Origin: Phaeosaccion multiseriatum
Taxonomy: Eukaryota; Ochrophyta, other classes
Direction of reading: 5' to 3'
DNA: 64,000 nucleotides
Assembly: GCA_965112735.1 (NCBI GenBank)
Contig: OZ218952.1
Span: forward strand, 5,084,001-5,148,000
Each line of letters starts with the position of its first letter. Position 1 is the first letter of the stretch. The notes under the pieces were generated by a model, which saw nothing but the letters and a program-made list of their open reading frames with translations, was not told the origin of the DNA and did not search any database. The position numbers were made by a program, and so were the translations under genes. Positions 1-10,600 of the stretch are shown in pieces.

Positions 1-53
1 TGCTAGTCAGTCCTGTCACCAAGTACCTACTAGTCCTAACCTCGTCCTGTTAC

Positions 54-2430
54 CTGGTATTTCTTGTACAGTGCAAACACCTCGGCCGTGTATCTGGCGG
101 GCACCGTGGTGATGGAGAATGTGGGCTTGCGGTGCTTGGCCTGTTTGGGTATCTGCTCGGGCATTTGCTTGGGCAGCGGCGGAGGAGACACCGCCATCGC
201 CGCCGGAGAGGCAATTTGAGCTTCAGTTTGAGCCTCAGTCGCACCCTCTTCTCCCTCGTGTGCCGTGGCGAGGGGCGGCGGTAGAGACGCATCTCCCCCT
301 CTGTCCTGCGGCCCTTCGCCTGAACTCCCTCCACCACCACCCACTTGACTTGCCGCAGCACCGCCCAACCCCCCCCCTGCCGTCGCTATTGTCAATGCTT
401 CTAGCGTATGTCCTGCGCCCTCCTCGTCGCTGACCCTCATGGCCGTCGCCGGATCCCGTCCCCCCTCGGAGAGCTCCCCCCCGGGGCGCAGCTGGAAGTT
501 GAGGAAGCCGTTGTCCGCCGCCGTTACGCTGCGCAGCCCCGACGAGAGCAGGGCCGAGGGAGACGTCAGAGAGGCCAGCAACAAGTGGGCGACGTCCACC
601 GGCCGGAGCACCACATGCTGTTTCCCGCCCTTGCCGCCTTTGCCGCCTTTGCCCTTCCTATTCCCACCTTCGTCTCCGGTTCCGCCATCCCCTCCTCCCC
701 CCCCCCCCCTCCTCCTCCTCCGCCTCCTCCTCCTCCTTTCCCTGCTGCCGCTGCTGCCCTCTTATTAACCATGGCTGCCAGCTTCATGGCGATGGCCGTG
801 CTGTAATCCATCACGGGCGCCAGTTGTGACTCCGCGACCCCCCCGCCGGCCCTGATCTTCTGCTTGCCCCGCAGAAGAGAGCTCGGTTTGACCGCCCCCG
901 CCTTGCCCACCTCCCCTAGGTCCTCTAGCGACACCCCAGGAAGCTTCCCTGCATCCACCACCTCCCACACCGCCTGCCGGACAGCGGCCTCCAGCCTCCG
1001 ACACACCGCGGCCCGCTGTATCACCAACTGCTGCTGCTGCTGTTGACCTGTGGCATCCTTCTGCCCCACCTTCTGTTCTGCCCCCGTCTCCCTCCGATTC
1101 GATGCGTGGGAAGCCTCGCAGGCCCCGTTCGGAGACCGTTCCGCTGATCCTTGTTCCTTGTGTGTCCCCCCCGCGCCTCCCGCCCGCTGTCGCTTCGGCT
1201 TCTTAGAGGGGCCGACCCGCATCCTGCTCTTCTGCCTCTCTGCCTCAACTTCAGCCTCCGTGTAATCGTGGGTCTCCTTATCAGTCTCCTTCTTAGTCTC
1301 CATCTCTGCGCCCCCCTCCTCCCCCTCCTCCAACATACCCTCCAGGCCCCCCTCCAGGCCCCCCTCCAGCAGTCTGCGCAGCTTGCCTTTGACCCTGCGC
1401 TGCTGCTTGTCGGGTGAGAAGTGAGTCACGTCGAGGCGGATGGTGTACTGGGGGCAGCACGTCTGCCGGACAGAGGCAGAGAGGGGGGGGGGTTGGCGAG
1501 AGTAAGAGTCTGCTTCGCGTTCCAGTTTGCCTGTGGTGGGCGCAAATGCAAGGAACGGCCCAGGCTGCGGTACAGTGGCCGACTGATGGCACAGGAGGGA
1601 GTAAATTGTGAGGGATGAAGCGCACGGGTGAAGTATTGTCTGCACATGACTGTGCAGGACGCTGCAGGACAGGAGCAACAGTGGAGCAGCAGCGGATCAA
1701 CAGCGTAGCAGCAACAGCAGTACCTTGTCCATGATGGGCTTGTAGAGGAAGGTCCCGCTCCTCCTCCAGCCCCGCTCCAGCAGCAGTTGGTAATCCGTCG
1801 CCGTCAAGCGCTCCGCCATCATGCCGTACGACAGGGAGGTCTTCGCCGCGGCCTTGCAGTAGCCTGGGGAGCCGCACAAGGGCGCGATTGGCTGGGGGTT
1901 AGACAGTAGACTCGTTCTGGGAAATGGGTCCCCACGGAACATGGCCTTTTTTGCACACCGCTGGGCGGCGCTAATCCGACGAAAGCTGGGGATGAGGGAA
2001 GGACTTGTATGGACAACAGTGGCTACGGTACTTTGATCCCCTGCACAGGGACAGCACAGGCACAAGTACAGTGATCCCTGCGCCGACGGAATGGCGGGAG
2101 CGAGCCATCGCCGCTCACCAGAGCAACCGCAGCAGCAGAAGACGCGTCAGCGACACACCAAGAGGAGCTTAGCGGGAAGGCAGCCATATAGCACGGAGAT
2201 TCGTCTGCTGCCTTATCCTCCTCCTCCTCCTTACCGCATTTGTTGCCGTAGGGCCCGCAAAGCACCACGACAGAGGGACCCACTGTCCCAAATTCTCCTG
2301 CGGCGCTGCTGACCTCTGAAGCATCTCCACTACTGCTGCTGTTGTCACTGCTGCTCACGTTGCTGCTACTACTGCTGCTACTGCTACTTCTCACACTTCG
2401 CCGCTTCTCGGCCATCTTTTTCTTCGGCAT
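54..2430 (-). CDS. ATE1: Arginyl-tRNA--protein transferase ATE1 (5' part; continues beyond left edge)
   Basis: ATE1 transfers Arg from Arg-tRNA to acidic N-termini in the Arg/N-degron pathway. Exon 1 (2430-2235) opens with a Lys- and Ser-rich leader and ends within a codon of the N-terminal Cys motif. Splicing to exon 2 (1863-1724) rebuilds CGYC, the family's conserved Cys cluster, followed by LTATDYQLLLERGWRRSG, a hallmark ATE1 stretch. Exon 3 starts at 1462 with TCCPQYTIRLDV and FSPDKQQRRVKGK, also typical. It carries a long Lys/Glu-rich insertion and poly-Gly/Ala tracts. The C-terminal domain begins near position 130 (FSITTVPARYT, ALYKKYQ) and ends at a GTAACA donor at 53. The frame changes between the poly-Gly part (to about 620) and the last segment, close to a C-homopolymer at about 695-712, so an indel error or an unseen small intron is likely. 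The start at 2430 is chosen as first ATG; 2415 is an alternative. Identification is firm, exon 3 structure less so. Confidence 0.88.
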
Positions 2431-2457
2431 TACGCAAAGTACTCGCTGGTGAGAATC

Positions 2458-3160
2458 CTGGCGACGATGTGGTTCATCAACTGCTGCAGCCGGGTCCAAA
2501 ATCCAAAATTAAAATTTCTCTCCCCCTCTTGATCCTCTTGCTTGTATTTCAGCAGAGCCACCACGCTTCACCACAAGCTTGACTTTGGCGAGTGCCTAGA
2601 ATAATCGCGGGCCATGCCGAGAACCAAAGGAGAAGGGAAGGGGAGGGGGGGATGACGGAGACGCCAGGCAAAGAAGGCCGTGTCTCAAACGGAGGGTAAG
2701 AGCTATGACCACCAGAGCCCAGTAGAAAGTGGAGGAGGCGATGGTAGGAAGGCAAAGCAAGATGCCCGAACACTCTTGGCGGAGCGGCAGGCGACAATCG
2801 ACGCGCACAACACGTTCGAGAGAGGCGTGTCTGCGGCGAGGGAGGGCCTTCACGACAACGCTGCCCTGTGCTGGTGGCAACCGGAGCACCTACTTTGCCG
2901 TCCGAGCCAAGAGCTACGAGGAGATTGGGGAGAGCAAGAAGGCTTTTTACGACATAACCGGCCGAGGCTATCCGGCTCAATCACGAAAAGGTGATCTGCT
3001 GCCTGCCTCAAGAACCCTTCTTGAAACACAGCCAGCCATGCCGGGACCATCGCCTCTCTAGCTTCGCAAGACGCGGAGGCGTGCAGGCCGCTGGATCCAA
3101 GGGAAGACGGGTGGGTAAGGCAGAGAGAGATTGCGCTTTACTATTAGCTTCTTGAGGGGG
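2458..3160 (+). pseudogene. Truncated duplicate of the TPR-protein gene 5' region
   Basis: This stretch matches 23,283-23,880 (upstream region, first coding exon and the first bases of intron 1 of the TPR gene) and then jumps, near 3,066, to sequence matching 28,499-28,575, deep in the same gene. Recognisable pieces are LLAERQATIDAHNTFERG and GLHDNAA. The copy has frameshifts relative to the parent (the segment after CAGGGC... loses the phase kept in the functional gene) and keeps the intron donor sequence, so it arose from genomic DNA with an internal deletion of about 4.6 kb, not by retroposition. No open protein of useful length remains. Confidence 0.85.
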
Positions 3161-4608
3161 GACTGCGGAGTAGGGCACTCGTTCATGCCACATCGGAAAC
3201 CCGTAGTAAGAGAGGACACTCAACTGGGACACCTAAAAGGCGATTGGCGTAGTGTAGTGCCACTAATGCTTCCAAAGATTCTGAGGGTATTGTTGCACTC
3301 CCCTTGTTACCCACCCCTACCTGGGACGCGTAACCCAAACTGCTCAACTCGGCGATAGAGGCACTGTAGGGGGGGGGGGGGGGGGGAGGGCCCTCTTCGG
3401 CTCCAGACTGGACTATAAACCTAGGCCTAGAGACGAAATGCGGCCGGCCTAGGCGGGCCGCCGGCCGGCCTAGGCCTATTTTTGGCGCAGCCCCCCCGCC
3501 GCTACTAGCTAGCTCCCAGCTCATGGAGCATGTTGTCGAGGAGAAGCGGCAAGGAAAGGGGGCGGGCAAGCGAGGCAGCAAGCTCATCAAGCCGCCAAGG
3601 CCCAAATGCCGGTACTTTGGTCTTGTGGAGAGTGATACCATACCAACACGGACGCTGCCCCTCCTGATGGTGACGTCAGGTACAGGGTTGAATTTACCTC
3701 CGAAAGTCAGTTCCAGGCCTTGTATGGGGATGGTGTTCGATTCGACAAGGCCACTGGGGGCGCAACGAGTACAACGATGGAGGGCTCTAGCATTTCGCAG
3801 GAGCAGTACGACGACTGCCGCACCCTCGTCAACGCAGGGGCGAAGGAGCGGATTCAAGGGGAGGCGCTTCTTGAAGTATGTGGAAAGGCAGCGGGATGAG
3901 TGAGGGTGATGTTGAAAGTGGCATAGTTGGGGTCCCAGCCGAGACCAAACCATAGTAGAGTAACAGCTGTGAATGGAAAGGAAGGAGTGTCTTGGCTTCC
4001 GGGTGCTGGCTTAACATCAGCTTTGCTCTGCTTTAGTTTGGCGCCTTCAGTCTAGCTTGTCGGCGAGGTTCGACAATCCACTCAATGACCCTGGAAGCTT
4101 CCCTTGTTTTTAAGGGTGGCTTTCCAACTGGTCTATACTGGTTCACGGAGTGGGCTCATGACAGAGCCCCTGTATCCTACACACACCTAATCTTACGTAA
4201 GGGGGGTCACTTCACCTCTACCACAGCCCCCCCTTGCCGAGGCACTCAGTGGGGAGGCAAATCACAGCCCACTCAACCGCTAAGTACTGGACGCTAACTT
4301 TATGAAAGTGAAAACAAGTCCAACCAATGGTCGTTTATATGAAAAAGAAAGAAATGCGAAAAAAAACACAACCCCAACCCCAAGCGAACACAATCCAACA
4401 AGAGATGACCCCATTCATGGCACTCGTAGCTACGGTCGTAGAGCTCACTTCTAAACAAGAGCCCTACTAGTCACCAACACCTCCCCATACGTGGGTAGAC
4501 GCCGCCACGCTGAGTCATCCTCTTTCCCAAATACCACCCACTCCCCAGTCCACACAAGTACGTAGCCCTCCCATAGAGCTACGAACCCCAGAGTTGTATG
4601 GCCTCATC
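3161..4608. other. Gene-poor stretch with a palindromic GGCCGGCCTAGG cluster
   Basis: No complete gene is visible. At 3,420-3,475 there are clustered CCTAGGCC/GGCCGGCC words that read the same on both strands. A G homopolymer lies at about 3,369. At 3,663-3,899 the plus strand has an open segment without an ATG (contains VEFTSESQFQALYGDGVRFD and ends at a TGA) that looks like an orphan or decayed last exon of an unrecognised gene. The remainder, including A-rich 4,300-4,400, shows nothing I can name; part may be 3' flank of the large minus-strand lectin gene. Confidence 0.4.
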
Positions 4609-7600
4609 TTACACTGCAGAGAGGGAAAGTAAGAGAGAGGAGGAGAGAGGAGGAGGACGGTTGTGAGAATAGGTGATGCTATGACACGCACGTCCCCCGC
4701 CCATCCCTCACCATCATCACAAGCATCTCCTTCTCCGTCGTCGTCAAAGTCCTCTTGGCCCGCGTTGGCAACCGCCGGGCAACTACATGGCACATAAGGA
4801 AGAGGGCAATACGGGGCAGGCGGTGGTCGAGTCGCGAGGCACAGTCATCAGTTTCGTTACCAGTGGATAAGCGTACGCTGGCGGACTGCGCAAGACAGAG
4901 AGGTGCTAGCTAAGAGGCAGCGCACGCACGCACACACAAACATGATCAGCAGGGACTGAAGCTGGCATATAGAATGCGCCGCACATGCACATCAGCAAGC
5001 AATGCTCACTCCTCCTCCACCCACTCGGTCCATACTTTCTGAACCACTCACTTGTCTCTAATGGCCACAATGCCGTCCCCGTCGGTGTCTGCATCAGGAG
5101 GGCCGCCACCGCCGCACGAGACGCAAGGGGAGGAGGGGGGTGGGGTTGGCAGAAGCATTTATGTCAGACTGGAAGGCGATGAGTGGGCAGTGACGACAAG
5201 GGAATCCGAGGTGCTCATTTGCCGCGCGAAGAAAAGCAGCGAACGCCGGAGCGAGAGCGACGAGAGGAATGAGCTCAAATCATGCATCCTGCGGGCCCCT
5301 TTTCTCCTCACTATGCATGATTCTCGTTCCTACCTGCACATGGTCCCGTCGAGCCTCTGCCTCCAGCACTTTTGGTGTCGAAGTGTCGCACCGGGCGGGG
5401 TTCACGAGAAAAGAGATTTCACCGCACAACCATAACGTGAGCAACAAAGCGCAACACATTGCAACAAGGGGGGGGGGGGGACGTGAGCGCAACAACTGTG
5501 TGTGGCGGAGAGAAGAGCAGCCAGGCATGTCGGCGACGCACTCCTCGACATGTTGGCCGGCCAACACTCAAACGGGCCGGGGAGCAAAGGGCCTTGTCAA
5601 GTGCTGTGCTTTGCTTGCTACCACTCACCAGGCTTCCCGAATGCAGCATGCTGGGCCAGATTGCTGTGCCTGTTGGTCACAGCCGGGAGTGATAGAGCGT
5701 GCAAAGGAGGTGAGGATCGGTCAGTCATCTTATTACATGGGGTGGTCGGCCTAGGCGTGCACGCATGTCTCCTCGACTCCCCGTTGATCGGGCTGGTCCA
5801 TGTGTGGAGGTCAGGAGAGGGGGGAAGTCTGAAGCGTTGGCCGTGTAGCGATACAACAGGAGCAAGACACACAACCCAAAGCCAGGTGGTGATAGCGAGG
5901 GCGGACTTGGGCCGCACGATTACTCACCGGACAGCGCCTTTCGCCGTTGCAGTTGGCGGCTGAAGTGTCGAAAATCAGGGCACCCTGTGATTGAAGGGGC
6001 GCAAGGCGGGTGTGGATGAGAAAAGGTCAGGCGGCCGCAGGTCAGCAGAGGGATACAGCGGAGGTCAGAAGACGGGGGAAGCTTGAGGCATGGGCCGTGT
6101 AGCGATACGACAGGAGCAAGACACTCGACCCTAAGCCAGATGACAGCGAGAGCGGACATGATCCGCCCGAATACTCACCACACAGGACTCTTGCCCCTCG
6201 CAGGTGGCAATTGAAGTGTCATAAAACTCGGCACCCTGTGATTGAAGGGGCGCAAGGTGGTGTGGATGAGAAAAGACGGCCGCAGGTCAGCAGACGGATA
6301 CGGTGTGGAGGTCAGGAGAGGGGGGAAGCGTGAGGTGAGGGCCGTGTAGCGATACAACAGGAGCAAGGCACTCAACCCTAAGCCTGATGACAGCGAGAGC
6401 GGACATGATCCGCCCGATAACTCACCCCACAGGACCTGTCCCCGGTGCAGGTGGCAGTCGAAGTGTTGTAAAAAATGGCTCGCTGTGATGGAAGAGGCGT
6501 AAGGTGGGGAAGAGAGAAGAGGGCCGCAGGTCAGCAGAGGGATACAGGCAGTGTGGAGGTCAGGAGAGGTGGGAACAAGCTTGAAGTGTGGGCCGTGTAG
6601 CGGTAGGATAGGAGCAAGACACAAAACCCTAAGCCAGGTGGCAGCAGGAGCGGACTTGGGCCTGTGGTGATTAGGTGGCCGCAGGGACCCAAGCCAAGCG
6701 CTAATAATGGCTTAGGTCCCTGGGACAAAAAAAAAAGCGGGGGGGGCAATCCCCCAGTTATACATGTAACCTTTGACCAAAAATGCGCGAGTGGCACTAT
6801 CGGAACACAGCCATACACGTTCCCCGCCCCTGCTGCGGAGTATTGCAATCAATGAAGGTCGAACCCATATGCATACTTTTGTGGTGAATGGCCCCAGGCA
6901 GGGACCTAAGCCATTATTAGCGGCTTATAGTGGCGAAGGTCCCTGAGGCCACCTAACCACCACAGGCCGCACGATTACTCACCAGACAGCCAATTACATC
7001 GCAGGTGGCAGTCGAAGTGTCGTAAAAGTCGGCAAACTGTGATAGAAGGGGCGCAAGGTGGGTGTGGCCGAGAAAAGAGGGCCGCAGATCAGCAGAGGGA
7101 TACAGCGGAGGTCAGAAGACGGGGGAAGTTTGAGGCATGGGCCGTGTAGCGATACAACAGGAGCAAGACACTCAACCCTAAGCCAGATGACAGCGAGAGC
7201 GGACATGATCCGCCCGATTACTCACCCCACAGGAACCTCTCCCCGTGCAGCTGGCAGCCAAATTGTCGTAAAAATCGGTACGCTGTGATTGAAGTGGGGC
7301 CAGAGGGGTATGGACGAGATAAAAAGACCGCAGGTTAGCAGAGGGATTTGTGTGGAGGAGGTCAGGAGATGGGGGAAGCTTGAAGTGTGGGACGTGTAGC
7401 GGTAGGATAGGAGCAAGGCACACAACCCTAAGCCAGGTGGCAGCAGGAGCGGACTTGGGCCGCACGATAACTCACCAAACAGGACAGCAGCCCCGTGCAG
7501 CTGGCCGTCGAAGTGTTGTAAAAATTGGCTTGCTGTGATTGAAGGGGCGCAAGGTGGTGTGGACGAGATCAGAAAGCCGCAGGACAGCAAAGGGATTTGT

Positions 7601-10600
7601 GTGAAGGAGGTCAGGAGATGGGGGAAGCGTGAGGTGTGGGCCGTGTAGCGATACAACAGGAGCAAGACACACAACTCTAATCCAGGTTGCAGCAGGAGCG
7701 GACTTGGGCCGCACGATTACTCACGTGACAGGAGTATTGCCCCGTGCAGCTGACAGTCGAAGTGTTGTAAAAATTGGCATCCTGCGATTGAAGGGGGGGC
7801 AGGGGGGTATGGACGATACAAGAGGGCCGCAGAGGGGTACATTGGGGAGGTCAGCAGAGGGGGAAGCGTGAGGTAAGGGCCACGCAGCGATACAACAGGA
7901 GCGAGACACACAAAGCTAACCCAAATGACAGCGAGAGCGGACCTGGGCCGCACGATTACTCACGTGACAGGAGGATCGCGCCATGCAGCTGGCCACTGAA
8001 GTGTTGTAAAACTCGGCACCCTGTGATTGAAGGGGCGCAAGGTGGTGTGGACGAGATAAGAAAGCCGCAGGACAACAGACAGATACAGCGTGGAGGTCAG
8101 GAGAGGCGGGAAGCTTGAGGTGTGGGCCGTGTAGCGGTAGGATAGGAGCAAGACACACAACCCTAAGCCAGGTGGCAGCAGGAGCGGACTTGGGCCGCAC
8201 GATACTCACCCCACAGCAAAAATCCTTCGTGCAGCCGGCAGTCGAACTGTCGTAAAATTCGGCATCCTGGGATTGAAGGGGCGCAAGGTGGTGTGGACGA
8301 GAAAAGAGGGCCGCAGGACAACAGACGGATACAGCCAGTGTGGAGGTCAGGAGATGGGGGAAGCGTGAGGTGTGGGCCGTGTAGCGATACAACAGGCAGG
8401 AGCGAGACACACAAAGCCAACCCAAATGACAGCGAGAGCGGACCTGGGGCGCCCGATTACTCACGTCACAGGAGTCTTGCCCCTCGCAGCTGGCAGTCGA
8501 AGTGTCGTAAAACTCGGCGTTCTGCAATTGAAGGGGCGCAAGGTGGTGTGGACGAGAAGAGACGGCCGCAGGTCAGCAGACGGATACAGTGTGGAGGTCA
8601 GGAGAGGGGAGAAGCGTGAGGTGTGGGCCATGTAGCGGTAGGATAGGAGCGAGGCACACAAAGCTAACCCAAATGACAGCGAGAGCAGACCTGGGCCGCA
8701 CGATTACTCACCAGACATGAGTCTTGCGCCTTGCAGCTGGCCGTCGAAGTGTTGTAAAACTCGGCACCCTGTGATTGAAGGGGCGCAAGGTGGTGTGGAC
8801 AAGAAAAGAGGGTCGCAGGACAGCAGAGGGGCACATTGCTGAGGTCAGGAGAGGTGGGAAGCTTGAAGCATGGGCCGTGTAGTGATACAACAGGAAGAGA
8901 CACACAAAGCCAACCCAAATGACAGCGAGAGCGGACATGATCCGCCCGATTACTCACCCCACAGGAACCTCTCCCCGTGCAGCTGGCAGTCAAATTGTCG
9001 TAAAACTCGGCTTCCTGCGATTGAAGTGGGGCCAGAGGGGTATGGACGAGATAAAAAGACCGCAGGTCAGCAGAGGGATTTGTGTGGAGGTCAGGAGAGG
9101 TGGGAAGCTTGAAGTGTGGGACGTGTAGCGGTAGGATAGGAGCAAGACACACAACCCTAAGCCAGGTGGCAGCAGGAGCGGACTTGGGCCGCACGATTAC
9201 TCACGTTACAGGACTTTCGCCCCGTGCATTGGGCAGTCGAAGTGTCGTGAAAATTGGCATCCTGTGATGGAACGGGCGCAAAGTGAGTGTGGCCGCAGGT
9301 CAGCAGAGAGGGGTACAGTGTGGAGGTCAGGAGAGGGGGGAAGCGTGAGGTGAGGGCCGCGCAGCGATACAACAGGAGCGAGACACACAAAGCTAACCCA
9401 AATGACAGCGAGAGCGGACCTGGGCCGCACAATTACTCACGTTACAGGACTCTTGCCCTATGCAGCTGGCAGTCGAAAGGCTGTAAAACTCGGCACCCTG
9501 TGATTGAAGGGGCGCAAGGTGGTGTGGACGAGATAAGAAAGCCGCAGGACAACAGACAGATACAGCGTGGAGGTCCGGAGATGGGGGGAAATTTGAGGTG
9601 TGGGACGTGTGGCGATACGATAGGAGCAAGACACACAACCCTAAGCCAGGTGCAGCAGGAGCGGACTTGGGGCGCACGATTACTCACCCCACAGGACGCA
9701 TCCCTCCAGCAGCTGGCAGTCGAAGTGTTGTAACAGACGGATACAGTGTGGAGGTCAGGAGATGGGGGAAGCTTGAGGTGAGGGCCGCGCAGCGATACAA
9801 CAGGAGCGAGACACACAAAGCTAACCCAAATGACAGCGAGAGCGGACCTGGGCCGCACGATTACTCACGTCACAGGAGTCTTGCCCCTTGCAGCTGGCCG
9901 TCGAAGTGTTGTAAAACTCGGCATCCTGTGATTGAAGGGGGGGCAGGGGGGTATGGACGAGACAAGAGGGCCGCAGAGGGGTACATTGGGGAGGTCAGTA
10001 GAGGGGGAAGCTTGAGGTGAGGGCCGCGCAGCGATACAACAGGAGCGAGACACACAAAGCCAACCCAAATGACAGCGAGAGCGGACATGATCCGCCCGAT
10101 TACTCACCCCACAGGAACTTCTCCCCGTGCAGCTGGCAGTCAAATTGTCGTAAAACTCGGCTTCCTGCGATTGAAGTGGGGCCAGAGGGGTATGGACGAG
10201 ATAAAAAGACCGCAGGTCAGCAGAGGGATTTGTGTGGAGGTCAGGAGAGGTGGGAAGCTTGAAGTGTGGGACGTGTAGCGGTAGGATAGGAGCAAGACAC
10301 ACAACCCTAAGCCAGGTGGCAGCAGGAGCGGACTTGGGCCGCACGATTACTCACGTTACAGGACTTTCGCCCCGTGCATTGGGCAGTCGAAGTGTCGTGA
10401 AAATTGGCATCCTGTGATGGAACGGGCGCAAAGTGAGTGTGGCCGCAGGTCAGCAGAGAGGGGTACAGTGTGGAGGTCAGGAGAGGGGGGAAGCGTGAGG
10501 TGAGGGCCGCGCAGCGATACAACAGGAGCGAGACACACAAAGCTAACCCAAATGACAGCGAGAGCGGACCTGGGCCGCACAATTACTCACGTTACAGGAC

